From assembly GCA_018136815.1 (NCBI GenBank), contig CM030931.1, positions 10,861,072 through 10,925,071 of the forward strand: a stretch of 64,000 nt of DNA, read 5' to 3'. Shown in pieces: positions 51,173 to 61,221 of this stretch. The translations under genes were made by a program, and so were the position numbers. The notes under the pieces are model-generated. The model was not told the origin of the DNA, did no database searches, and saw only the letters and a list, made by a program, of their open reading frames with translations. Every line of letters starts with the position of its first letter. Within the stretch, counting starts at the first letter, position 1. The DNA comes from Isochrysis galbana. Its lineage: Eukaryota; Haptophyta; Isochrysidales; Isochrysidaceae.

Positions 51173-52374
51173 CGCTGTCGGAGCGAAGCTCGTTTCCTCA
51201 TTGGAATGTCAGAGCAAGGCTGATCTCACTCTTGGAGATTGCCTGCGAGGGCGCGCCGGCAGCTAGCGCGGAACGCGGTTCTTGTGGGGAGCTCATGGAG
51301 CTTTCCTCGGGGGTGACTACGGGCATGGTGATCGACGCACGACGCACGACGCACGCACGGAGCACGGTGGGCGCGGAAGTGCGAAAGGAGGCTTGTGGGA
51401 GGTGGTGGCAGGCGACTGGGGGTGGCTCAGGCGCGTGCTTGACTTGTATTGACTCGTTGACTCGGGGTATAGACTCGGGAACTCGGGGGGACTCGCTTGG
51501 GAACACGGTGGGACTCGACGAAGTTGCTACAAAAATCACTCACAAGAAACCAAAAACCAAAGTCCTTGGGCTCAGAAAACTAACGTAAACACTCTGGAAT
51601 CATACGATAAACAAACCCCTCCCCGCGCGGCGAAGGCTGAAGTCGCGATCGCTCGTCATGCGCGAAGATATACGGAAAGAGAGCGCATAACTACGCCACG
51701 GAAGGGTTCGAACTATCGTTAAAGTGGAACTCGTCCGCTGAAGCCAACGCGGAGGGTCGAGGAGAGATCCAAACTCGCGCGGGGGGAGAAGGCGATGTGC
51801 GGAGAGACCTTCTAGACAAGCGACGAGCAAGGGGCGACGAAACAAGACGCGAGGCGCGAGGCGCGTGCCATTCGTTCTTCCTTTCTTTCATCGAAACCGC
51901 GACGAAACTAACATTAAACGTCGGTGCCCCCTCCGCGAGGATCGCGAAGAAGAACGGACGAGATGGAGGCAATCATCGAAGGAACCGCGAGAGGAATCGA
52001 AGCGAGGGGGGGAACAACGACGGCCGGAGGAAACGAACCACGCGCGGGGGAGAAGAGAACCTCGCGCGGGGGGGGATTAATATAACGGCCAGAGGCGACG
52101 GACGGCACGCCGAGGGAAAGAACCTGCCGCGGGGGGGGCGAGGGACCGAGGGCACGGCGGGGCAGCGTGGGAGGGCGTGAGGCCGATCTCGGAGCGAGAT
52201 CGCGTCCTTTCCCTCGCGGAGCGCGGAGAGACCCCCCACGAGATATCTTGGGACCGGAGAATGTTTTGGACGAATCTTCTTGCCGTCGGCCGAGGAGAGG
52301 CGGACGGAGAGAGAGAGAGAGAGAGAGAGAGTCTCGCAGAGCGACTGCAGAACGAGAAGTCGAAGTCATGCCGG
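51173..52374. other. Region between TIR motifs and LTR, no supported gene
   Basis: Holds irregular GACTCG repeats (51447-51510) and, from about 51600, sequence of even base composition that could be the outer part of the LTR or an older insertion. ORFs here (for example 51106-51588, plus) have no recognisable domain. Confidence 0.4.
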
Positions 52375-52600
52375 TTTATTACCTTAAACGAGCCAACAAT
52401 TATAGTAACAGCAAAAACAAAATTCGAATCGCAAATTTCGAGACCAAAACCTGCAAACCTGGACTTGAGACCATGGGGAATCCGAATCTGTGTGTCTTGT
52501 GCGTCAGTGGCAACACGGGGAACTGTTCAATTGTAATTGTGAGCGCGTACCTTACACGAATATTCATGCCTACAGCCTTCAGATGGGCAGGAATACAACA
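52375..52600 (-). repeat. 3' LTR (start and polyadenylation part) of the Ty3/Gypsy element
   Basis: On the minus strand the LTR begins at 52600 with TGTTGTATTCCTGCCC, directly after a purine run AAGTCGGGGGG (52601-52613) that fits a polypurine tract. It carries AATAAA (complement of 52375-52380). The solo LTR at 5760-5975 aligns over this span. The far end is not resolved, and the partner 5' LTR is not visible; it may fall in or beyond the assembly gap. Confidence 0.7.
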
Positions 52601-52857
52601 CCCCCCGACTTAAATCGAGACGTCTCCCGATGTCGAGCCAAGAGAGTTCATTTAACCATACGAGACGAGAGACCTAGAGGAGGAGGATTAACCCATGGAT
52701 CCAAAGCGAGCACAAAATCGGCAGCTTAGCGCGGCGGCCCCCGATTTCGTACGTCACGTCCTACCACGTTCTCCCTTTTACAGGAGTTTTGCTCGGGCAG
52801 TTGCGCTGGGTCAGGCGCTGACGCGACGCTAATCATCCACTTCCGGTCGACTTAGCG

Positions 52858-55800
52858 CTACGATTGTGAACGAGAACGAGTACGACTCGAAGGCAGATCA
52901 GGAGGAGTACGACTTGTCTCTTGAATTCGACGTGGAATAACTTGATTGGATTGGGAACTTGAGCTTGGACTTGAAGAGGAGTCTACAGCGGAGTGAGCTT
53001 GGGGTTGAACCGGACGGCGGTCGAAAGTGGTGTCGTACGACTCAACTAGATCAGCACAACGCCGAAGCAACTCAATTCGAGACTCCCAAGTAGCTTCAGA
53101 ACGAGGATAGCCGCGCCATTTGACGAGATACTTGAATGAAACTCCATCGCCCTTGCGATCGAGTAACTCTTCGACCAAGTACTCATCTTCAGCGAGCGGA
53201 GACGAATCGGTGACGGTGAAGTACGGACGAAGATTGGAAATGTGAACTTCATCCTTGACTTGACGATTTTCGAGATCGCGTAGACGGTAGCGAGTGGCCG
53301 AGATGGCTTCTTCTACTCGGTAGGGACCGGAGTAGAGATATTGAAGTTTGTTGGCGTGGCCAGGGATTCGACGACAAACTCTGTCTCCTGGTTTGAAGGT
53401 GACACCGAGTTTAGACTTTTGAGAGGCGGAGCGCATCGATTCGCGTTGGGCTTCTTGAGTACTTTCGAGGGCGGAACGCCACGACTCGAGAAGCTTCTTA
53501 TTGAGCTCGGTGGCGTAAATGACGGCATCGGACGGAGGCCTAGATGGAAGCAACTCGAGAACAGGAGCAGGGTCAGCAAGTTGAGCTGGAAGACGAAGCT
53601 CCCGACCAAACAAGATAGCCGCGGGTGACTTGGGTACGACGCGACCGGCGGTCGCTCGCATAGACATGAGAAGAAACGGAAGGTGGTCGACCCAATGGGC
53701 GCCGCCTTCATTGGAGACTCGAGTCATCGTGAGGAGAGTTTGTTGAGCTCTTTCTACTAGCCCTACGCCTTCGTGGCGATAGGCTTCAGTAGTGCTCAAG
53801 TCCGTGCCGGTCGCTTTGAGAATTAGGTCCACTAATCGAGAGCAAAGATTCGAGCCGGCGTCGGTTCGAAGTTGGCGACGGACTCCATAACGAGATACGA
53901 TGAGACGCATGAAGACGTCCAGACATTTTGCGGACGAGGGGTTACCGTTGCAAGGCTCAGCTTCAATCCAACGAGAGAGAGAATCGACGAAAACAATCAG
54001 CTTATCAAAACCGGAGCGGCCGGATACGAAATCGTGGGTGGGAGCCATCGAAAGAATATCGCAATAGACGACGTCGAAAGGATAGGATCCGATAGAAAGA
54101 CCGGATGGATGGGCGAGCGGTCGCGGTAACGGTTTGCCAAGAGTGCATTCATGGCACTCTCGAACGTACTCCGATACAGAGGCGGATAGGCCAGGCCAGT
54201 AAACTCGAGAACGAAGTAGGGTAGTCATCCTTGTCGCACCTGGGTGACCAAGGTGGTCATGGTAGGCGCGGAGGTACGTGTCACGAAGGGACTCCGGAAT
54301 GTATAAACGAAGAGGAGCCTCTTCCGCCTCTGAGGAGCGGTAGTAGAGTAGGCCATCGCGAAGGAGGAATCGGGAACTTTTCTTCGACGACGAGCTAGAG
54401 TCAATCGAAGAGGAAGCTTTCGGAAGGATCGACTCGACTTCAGAAAGGATCGAGCTGGCGAGATCGTCGGTAGAGAGCGCTTGACGTAATTCGTCGGCAT
54501 GAGGCACGCCCACATCGAGATACGAGGAGGTAATCGACTCCGAAGATTCCGATGCTTGACGAGCGAGCCTATCGCTTGCTTGTTGGCGGCGAGCGGTGAG
54601 GGTGGATGAAGTAACCGCGGCGGCGACTATGTCGTGAATTTCAGAAGAATCGAAAGAATGGGCGTCACTCTCCTCGAGATGGAGAGGATCGTGATCAGGC
54701 TCGAGAGCAACTAAGCGGGATAAGCCGTCGGCGTCCCAGTGAGTGACTCCAGGTTTGTGCACGACGTCGAATCTATATTCGGCTAGCTTTAGGACCCATC
54801 GCATGAGGCGCGAGGCTGGACCACCGGTGACTTGATCTTTCATCGTGTGAAGCCAGCGCAAAGCTGAATGGTCTACGACGAGGGTGAAGTGGCGACCCCA
54901 AAGATAAGGCCTCCAATTTCGGATCGATTCTAGCGCTGCTAGAAGTTCGATTTCAGTGACTGTCCAATGGCGCTCAGCCGGACTCAAGCTACGACCGTAG
55001 TATGCAACGACGCGCTCTCTCCCTTCGTCGTCTTTTTGGGCGAGGACGCCGGCGATGCCGAGCTTGCTAGCACCGTCGGTTTTAACGAGGAAAGGACGGT
55101 CGTCTCGAGGAGGTGCAAGTACGGGTTCTTCACAGATAGCTTGCTTGAGATCTTCGATAGCCTGTCGACAGGCTTCTGTTTGCGACTCGACCGGGACGTC
55201 GCACCCTTTCCGCGTGAGAGCGGTTAACGGCGCCGCACGGATCGCAAAACGACGGATGAAACGGCGGTAGTAGGAGCACAATCCAAGGAACGAACGGACG
55301 GCTTCGATCGAGTTGATTTGGGTTGGGTCGATTTTCGAGACAGCTTCCACTTTCTTGGGATCCATCCGAAGACCTTCACGCGAAACAACGTGGCCGAGAT
55401 ATTCAGCCGAGGTGGCAAAGAAAACGCATTTCGACATCTTGCAAGTGAGGCCCGCCCAGATGAGACGTTCCAAGACAAGATCAAGACGGTGTAACATTTG
55501 TTGGAATGACGACTCTTCCCTGGCCTGCAGCGAGTCACCTACACCTGTCGACCAGGCGCCGACATCATCCAAGTATGGCATACAAATCTCCCATGCCAGC
55601 CCACCGAGAACGGCGTCCATGAGGCGGCACATATACGAGGGACCGGATTGAACACCGAAAGGCAAGTAATTGAACTCGTACTTGCCGCGATGAGTAGTGA
55701 ACGCGGTGATATGTTTATCGGATTCTTTGATCGGTATACCCCAGAAACCAGATGCCAGGTCCAGGGTGCAAAGGAATAGAGAATCGAGGTTGCCTTGACC

Positions 55801-58800
55801 GGACGACAATCGGTCGATGGCTTCTACCGTGAGGGGAAGAGGGCTGTCCTCTAGACGAAGCTTGGAGTTGACGTCGCGATAATCTACGCAGAAACGTACG
55901 GAGCCATCCTTCTTAGTGACTAACACGACTCGAGAGGCCCACGACGAATTTGATTTCCTAATGATGCCCGCGGACTCCATCTTGCAAACTTCGTCCTCTA
56001 TGATCTTCTCACCCTCTCGTCCAACTCTAGACGGTGCGTGACGGTGAGCTTCGGCTCCGGGGTTGAGCGGTAGCTCTACCTCCATCACGTGAGTGTGATT
56101 CGGGTTAGTCGGGTCAATTGCGAAAGCAGCGATACGTCGGGCCAGTAGACGACGAACTTGTTCACGTTGGGGCATCGAGAGACGGCCCTCGGGGTCGATC
56201 TTGGCTGCCTCGAGGAGCTTGCGTTGGTCCTCGTTGAGCGACTCAATCACATCCGGCGAGTTATTGTCACCGACGCGGTGATAAGTTCCAGCGTGAATCT
56301 TGAATCGAACCTGTAGCGAAGCTACAGGATGGAACGACGGAAGGTGTAGTGGTTTGGGGTCAGTATTGGCCACCGTAACCGCGATGGTGTGGTCGGATTT
56401 CGGCCTCTCTACTTGAGGGATGACGAGCGGAGAGCTGTCAATAGTCTCGCGTGTAGGGAGTCGGTCCACGAGCATGGCGCAGTCTTCGTGTTCTCGAAGA
56501 GCTAGCGGAATTCGGACGTGAAACGTCGCCCGATGATAGGCCGGGATCGTGATAGGTTCATGGGTATATAGGAGGTACTCGGAGCCACAAGACGCCGGCG
56601 CTTTGGCGGCAAACTCATCGGCCGTGTTGAAGAGCGGCTCGGAGACTAGCTGGTTGTCGTTTTCGGCGGCTTGCGGCCCTCGGAAGAAGTCAGTCGTGAT
56701 TGGGTTCGCGGAGGTCGGACAGACCTGTGCACAAGTCATGCTGACAGGGACCACCGCTATCGGTGACGTCGAGACGCGAAAGATCGGCGGAGCGTCGGGG
56801 CTTGGACTGCCATTAACCTCAAGAGGAGCCACCGTGGATGGGGCACCGAGGGTGATAGAGCCGTCCGCGCTGTCGGAGGCGAGCTGAATCGAAGCGGCGT
56901 GCGTAGCTAAGAAGTCGTTCCCGAGCAGTAGCATCGGGTTGCCTTCAATCACCATGAACGTATGACGAAAGAGAAATCCACCGACGGAGAAAACGATTCG
57001 AGCCTTGCCTCGCGTGATAAGAGGTAGGCCGTCTGGGCCATGGAGCGGTGTCACTACGGCTTGCGGCAGCCGCTCGACGCATGCGTCGTTGGGTAGGCTG
57101 GACAAGAGGGAAGTGGTCACGACCGACGGGCCAGCTCCGGTGTCAGCGAGTGTGCTGTTGACCGTGAGGGCGGAGTCGGCTAAGATTACTCCTTCTTTGC
57201 CGGCAGCCTCGCCGGAGCGGCAGACCATTAGATCTCGAACATATAGACAATGCCTTGGGTAGGCAGATGGTAGGGTATCCACGACGCTCTCCGGCCGGTG
57301 CGCGGTCACGTGTGCAATGGTGTCGGACAGGGACGGGGTTGGTCGCCAGCGTCGTTGCTCGGGTGAATTCGTCGTCAAACTGGTCGTCGTCTCTTCGGGT
57401 ACTCCGACTGCCGCTATCGTGGCAGAGGGCCTAGAGGGGTCGTCCTCGTTGGTAGCGGTACAGGGTGATAGCTTGGGACTAGTGTAGCCCAGGCCTCTCT
57501 TGTCGGTGGGGTGCCTCGGGTGGTCGGACATCTTTTCCCAATCTTTCTCGAGACGGGCTTGGGCTTCTGTCTTGGGTCTTCGAACTAATGAGGCTAGCTC
57601 TTCGGCGCGGATGCCTTTGGCTTCCACGAACTCGATCGGCGCTCGGACGGCAGCGGCGAGGTCGGATTCCTCGTCGGCGTTTCGTCCGGCTAGAGCTTGC
57701 GCTCTTATTTCGTCAGCGGTTTCGAGCGTGACGTTGGACCATTTCTGGTCCCCGTTCACTCCGAATGATTGCCATTGTTGGCGCCGCTTCCGGAGAGTCG
57801 TCGGCGTCGTCGGACGCGGCGAGCTCGCGCGTGCCGGAGGCGGGGCGGTCCATGGAGAGAATGGGTCGTGGAGTGTAGACTCGGAGGCGTGGAGTGGCGT
57901 GTCGTTGTCGTGGTTATCGTGGGTTTCTTTTTGGTCTTCGTGGTTGTCTGACTCGGGAGTAGCTGGACGGGAAACAACGGGGTCGGAAGAAACTTCACTC
58001 GTTTCCCTCCCCCTCTCATAACGATGAAGAGCCGACCACGGCTCGTAGGCGGTAGCCTCGGTCGAGCTAAGTGAAGGCCGGTCCAATAGGCTGCACCGCG
58101 CGCAAGCGAGTAGCTCTAACGCGGACAATTTCTTCGTCGACGTCTGGTCTCGCTGTTGGCTCAAATGTCGAAGAAGAACAGGCATCCAATGGATCGCCAT
58201 CGCTCCAGCTACACCGACGTAGGTGCGGCTGCGAAGAGCGCCACGGTGCGGTGAAGGAGAGAGGTTAGCCATGGCCGACTCACGGCCATCCACGACGCAA
58301 GTTGGCTGGAGGGGCGGCAGCCCTTTGGTGAGGTACAACCCGGTGGCTTTCTGGTGTCCAGTGCCGTGCTCCCAGGGTTGGACGAATTGGGTCGGGGTCA
58401 ACCCCCCGACTAAACGGCGAGCTTCCGCATGCATCCGAGGGTTCTCGACCGCTACAAACGGAGCAGTGGCGGAGGCCATTGACTTGAAGACGCGAGCGGC
58501 CGACTCAAGAGCGGCACGACGTCCGGGTTCTTGGGAGAGCCATTGACTGCTGACAGCGGAGAGGTACGTGCAGGGCGGGTGGGCGATGACTAGGTCCCAA
58601 CCTAGGTTTTGGACATGAAGCGCGTCGCCTTGGAAGTGGGGCACGTAATCGATCTCGGAAGGATACAAATCGCACGTAGCTACATCAGCACCGGCGAGTA
58701 GGAACATGGAGGAGACGACGCCGCTCGTCTCGCCAACGACGAGAACGCGTGGTGCGTGACAGCCAGACGTCAGCCCGTCTTGGACTCGTTGATTCATCTT

Positions 58801-59067
58801 CGTGAGCTCAGCGCAAAGCTCATCGAAGTGCTTGGGTAGCGCGGCGGCAGGCGAGGCTAGGGTGCCATTGCGAGGCCGGCGAAGCTCTTGGGCTGCCTCC
58901 GTGAGGTGCCGAGGTAATACCACCGCAGAGCCGCTCGCTCGTGCACGAAGAGAGGCGAGAGCGTGGAGAGCGGGTGACGGGGTATCATCGCGGGTGCCGA
59001 CATCGGAGTTGTTTCGAGAGGAATCGAAGGACTGGATCGCGGACGCATTGATCGCTGCCACGCGCAT
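52858..59067 (-). CDS. Ty3/Gypsy chromovirus polyprotein with N-terminal cytosine-methylase-like domain
   Basis: 2,069 aa from the first ATG (59067); the frame is open from 59262. Domains in order: methylase-like (about 58755-58150) with VLVVGETSG, AHPPCTYLS, FVAVENP, QPWEHGTG, GLYLTKGLPPLQPT and RTYVGVAGAMA; retropepsin (about 57180-56900) with LADTGAGPSV; reverse transcriptase (about 56080-55440) with LDLASGFWGIPI and YLDD; RNase H (about 55110-54740) with TDGAS; integrase zinc site (HxxxH, CHEC, near 54270-54130); DDE core (CDIL, TDAGSN, VERAQQ; 54090-53560); chromodomain (53190-53040) with YLVKWRGYPRSEATWE. All catalytic motifs are intact. A chromodomain guides chromoviruses to heterochromatin. 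The methylase-like segment resembles phage DNA cytosine methylases (PPC motif IV, ENP motif VI); such a domain is not part of standard Gypsy pol. Confidence 0.9.
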   Translation of the reverse strand: MRVAAINASAIQSFDSSRNNSDVGTRDDTPSPALHALASLRARASGSAVVLPRHLTEAAQELRRPRNGTLASPAAALPKHFDELCAELTKMNQRVQDGLTSGCHAPRVLVVGETSGVVSSMFLLAGADVATCDLYPSEIDYVPHFQGDALHVQNLGWDLVIAHPPCTYLSAVSSQWLSQEPGRRAALESAARVFKSMASATAPFVAVENPRMHAEARRLVGGLTPTQFVQPWEHGTGHQKATGLYLTKGLPPLQPTCVVDGRESAMANLSPSPHRGALRSRTYVGVAGAMAIHWMPVLLRHLSQQRDQTSTKKLSALELLACARCSLLDRPSLSSTEATAYEPWSALHRYERGRETSEVSSDPVVSRPATPESDNHEDQKETHDNHDNDTPLHASESTLHDPFSPWTAPPPARASSPRPTTPTTLRKRRQQWQSFGVNGDQKWSNVTLETADEIRAQALAGRNADEESDLAAAVRAPIEFVEAKGIRAEELASLVRRPKTEAQARLEKDWEKMSDHPRHPTDKRGLGYTSPKLSPCTATNEDDPSRPSATIAAVGVPEETTTSLTTNSPEQRRWRPTPSLSDTIAHVTAHRPESVVDTLPSAYPRHCLYVRDLMVCRSGEAAGKEGVILADSALTVNSTLADTGAGPSVVTTSLLSSLPNDACVERLPQAVVTPLHGPDGLPLITRGKARIVFSVGGFLFRHTFMVIEGNPMLLLGNDFLATHAASIQLASDSADGSITLGAPSTVAPLEVNGSPSPDAPPIFRVSTSPIAVVPVSMTCAQVCPTSANPITTDFFRGPQAAENDNQLVSEPLFNTADEFAAKAPASCGSEYLLYTHEPITIPAYHRATFHVRIPLALREHEDCAMLVDRLPTRETIDSSPLVIPQVERPKSDHTIAVTVANTDPKPLHLPSFHPVASLQVRFKIHAGTYHRVGDNNSPDVIESLNEDQRKLLEAAKIDPEGRLSMPQREQVRRLLARRIAAFAIDPTNPNHTHVMEVELPLNPGAEAHRHAPSRVGREGEKIIEDEVCKMESAGIIRKSNSSWASRVVLVTKKDGSVRFCVDYRDVNSKLRLEDSPLPLTVEAIDRLSSGQGNLDSLFLCTLDLASGFWGIPIKESDKHITAFTTHRGKYEFNYLPFGVQSGPSYMCRLMDAVLGGLAWEICMPYLDDVGAWSTGVGDSLQAREESSFQQMLHRLDLVLERLIWAGLTCKMSKCVFFATSAEYLGHVVSREGLRMDPKKVEAVSKIDPTQINSIEAVRSFLGLCSYYRRFIRRFAIRAAPLTALTRKGCDVPVESQTEACRQAIEDLKQAICEEPVLAPPRDDRPFLVKTDGASKLGIAGVLAQKDDEGRERVVAYYGRSLSPAERHWTVTEIELLAALESIRNWRPYLWGRHFTLVVDHSALRWLHTMKDQVTGGPASRLMRWVLKLAEYRFDVVHKPGVTHWDADGLSRLVALEPDHDPLHLEESDAHSFDSSEIHDIVAAAVTSSTLTARRQQASDRLARQASESSESITSSYLDVGVPHADELRQALSTDDLASSILSEVESILPKASSSIDSSSSSKKSSRFLLRDGLLYYRSSEAEEAPLRLYIPESLRDTYLRAYHDHLGHPGATRMTTLLRSRVYWPGLSASVSEYVRECHECTLGKPLPRPLAHPSGLSIGSYPFDVVYCDILSMAPTHDFVSGRSGFDKLIVFVDSLSRWIEAEPCNGNPSSAKCLDVFMRLIVSRYGVRRQLRTDAGSNLCSRLVDLILKATGTDLSTTEAYRHEGVGLVERAQQTLLTMTRVSNEGGAHWVDHLPFLLMSMRATAGRVVPKSPAAILFGRELRLPAQLADPAPVLELLPSRPPSDAVIYATELNKKLLESWRSALESTQEAQRESMRSASQKSKLGVTFKPGDRVCRRIPGHANKLQYLYSGPYRVEEAISATRYRLRDLENRQVKDEVHISNLRPYFTVTDSSPLAEDEYLVEELLDRKGDGVSFKYLVKWRGYPRSEATWESRIELLRRCADLVESYDTTFDRRPVQPQAHSAVDSSSSPSSSSQSNQVIPRRIQETSRTPPDLPSSRTRSRSQS

Positions 59068-59760
59068 GATGGCGGTGGCAGTGGTATCGAGAGGCAGGCA
59101 GTGCTCGGAGGCGGCGACCGGTGGCCGCAGCGACGTAGGACGAATGGAAGAAGACTCGGATATCGACGACGTAGAGACGGGCTCGGAGGACGGGATGGAC
59201 GAAGAAACTCGGAGAAGTGGGGTGTCGGACGGCGGCGACGGACGCCGCGGCCGCGAGACCACCGGTGAGAGACATGAAGGACATGGCTCAGGGACTCGTT
59301 GGGCTGGCTCAATGGGCGTAGAAGCTCGGTTTGGGAGGCCGCCGTTCCTCGACGTGCAGAGGAGTTGTGGTCACTCTCCATGGTCACGTCGGAAGAGGAA
59401 ACAGGCCAGGGATCGACGTCGTTGCATTCTGTCGTCGGCGGGGTCGGCGCCGGCGAAAGAAGGGACGTGGCTGTCGTAGAAGCCGGCTGCGGGAAGGCTG
59501 GGGCCAGGGTGGTGGCTCTGCGGCAGCGGCTGGCGTGGGTAGTGGCCGAAGAGGTTCTGCAATGCGAAGCATTCTTCGGAGGACTTGGCTCGGGCTAGCG
59601 GGTGGATGGACCGCTGAAATTACGGTGGATTCAGACTCGAATTCGGAAGACTCGGCGACTTGAGAGGGGCTAGGAGACGGCTGTTCAAGCTCCTCCAGGG
59701 CTCTCGGTTGATGGGGTGGCGTGGGAACGCCGGTGGTCGACCGCGGACTCCGCGGTGACG

Positions 59761-60639
59761 TTAATTTGTACTCGGACTCGGACTCGTCGTTTCTGGCGTG
59801 CTGGACGCCAATAACAGGGCTAACTTTCGAAATGGGAACGGACGGGCCGGCTCAAAGGTGAAGCCCCTGGCGTCGCAACCGTCGGTGAGGACGAAGCTGA
59901 AGCTTGTGATGACAATAGGGGACGGTGGCAGCACCGGTTGGCTCGGTGCGGCCGAAATCTCGGACTCGGTGACGGGCTTGATTACGCGGGCTCGGGATGC
60001 ACTGTCTTGTGCGATTGGACTCGGACTCGGAACGGAAACGGAAGGGATCGGCTCGGCGGCGTGCAGCCTGCTGGAGTGGCAGGCCGGCTGCGGCGAGACT
60101 CGGAACGGTGGCTCGGACAAGGACACAGTGGCTGTCGTCGAGGGCTTCGGCGTCAGCTTGTGTTTGGACTCGATACGCGGTGGCTCGTGAAACGGGGCTC
60201 GGTTGTGGTTGGAATTCTGGAAGTGACCGGAGATTCCAAATGACTCAGACTCGGGGCGCGGAGGACCGAAGGTGAACACTCCCGCGGAAGGAGTGGTCGT
60301 CGGAGGCTCAGTGAGTGGCTGGAGCTCCGTTAATCCTGCGGTCGACCGCGTGGTAGGACTCGGTGACGTTGTAAACTCGGACTCGGACTCGGACTCGGAC
60401 TCGGATGGCTCAGAACGGGGTTTGCTCAAAACAGGCTTGGACTCGGACTCGAAAGAAAGTGGGGAAGAACCGGAGAACTGCGCCTCCATCGTCGTAGTAA
60501 TGGAGACTGGTGATACCGGTGATGACTGGACTGGGCTCAGACTCGTAGATGGGCTCGCGGTGGCGTAAGACGAAGAGGGTAATTCTGAACGTGACTTGGA
60601 CTCGGACTCGTACTCGGAGACGTTTTGTGGCTCGGACAT
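59761..60639 (-). CDS. Ser/Glu/Pro-rich ORF at the 5' side of the Ty3 element, possible Gag region
   Basis: 292 aa from an ATG, in the same frame as the polyprotein but separated from it by a stop and about 690 nt. The sequence is low complexity: SESESESE runs (from GACTCG repeats), then Pro/Ser/Thr-rich. No capsid fold or CCHC zinc knuckle is seen. By position it would be gag, but the evidence is only location and frame. Confidence 0.4.
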   Translation of the reverse strand: MSEPQNVSEYESESKSRSELPSSSYATASPSTSLSPVQSSPVSPVSITTTMEAQFSGSSPLSFESESKPVLSKPRSEPSESESESESEFTTSPSPTTRSTAGLTELQPLTEPPTTTPSAGVFTFGPPRPESESFGISGHFQNSNHNRAPFHEPPRIESKHKLTPKPSTTATVSLSEPPFRVSPQPACHSSRLHAAEPIPSVSVPSPSPIAQDSASRARVIKPVTESEISAAPSQPVLPPSPIVITSFSFVLTDGCDARGFTFEPARPFPFRKLALLLASSTPETTSPSPSTN

Positions 60640-61121
60640 GCGAAATTTGATTTGAAGGATTGAAGGTTGGATTGGGCCTGCGGCGGCTGGATTTTCGCAG
60701 ACCGTGAGGTCTTGGACTGGGGATGCTTGAGGAGTGGCGGGGGGTAGCGGTTGAGCGGCTTGAGTTGATAGAGAGCGGTGACGGTTGACTTGGTTTTGAG
60801 GACTCGTGCGTGATATCGAGAATCAGGATGGAATCATCGGCATTGGGAGAAATAGGGGCAATCGGCGAGGAGGCAGGAGAAAGAGGGGGATGGAGGTGGC
60901 AGGGCTTGTCTGGAACTTGGGGAATCTTGGGTACCGGTTGGAGGCCGTAGAAGTACTCGGCCGTAGCGTAATACGATCTTTTGGTGGGTGGCGTTCAGGC
61001 CCACTACCTGGACTGGTAGCGGGGTAACAGCCGGACGTGGGCCCCGCCGGCGACCTACTGGGCCGGACGGAGAACAACCATCGTGCGGAGCGGCGTGACT
61101 TCTGGGTCTTACCACACTCGC

Positions 61122-61221
61122 NNNNNNNNNNNNNNNNNNNNNNNNNNNNNNNNNNNNNNNNNNNNNNNNNNNNNNNNNNNNNNNNNNNNNNNNNNNNNNN
61201 NNNNNNNNNNNNNNNNNNNNN
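61122..61221. other. Assembly gap (100 N)
   Basis: Exactly 100 Ns, a conventional filler for a gap of unknown size. It probably hides the 5' LTR end of the Ty3 element. Confidence 0.99.

Noticed and set aside
51106-51588. 160-codon plus-strand ORF
   Set aside because: It starts within the transposon-end motifs, runs through irregular GACTCG repeats and has no recognisable domain.
59068-59262. N-terminal 65 codons of the Ty3 polyprotein frame
   Set aside because: The frame here opens with GTG; the first ATG is at 59067, so I start the CDS there while noting a fusion with upstream gag sequence is possible.
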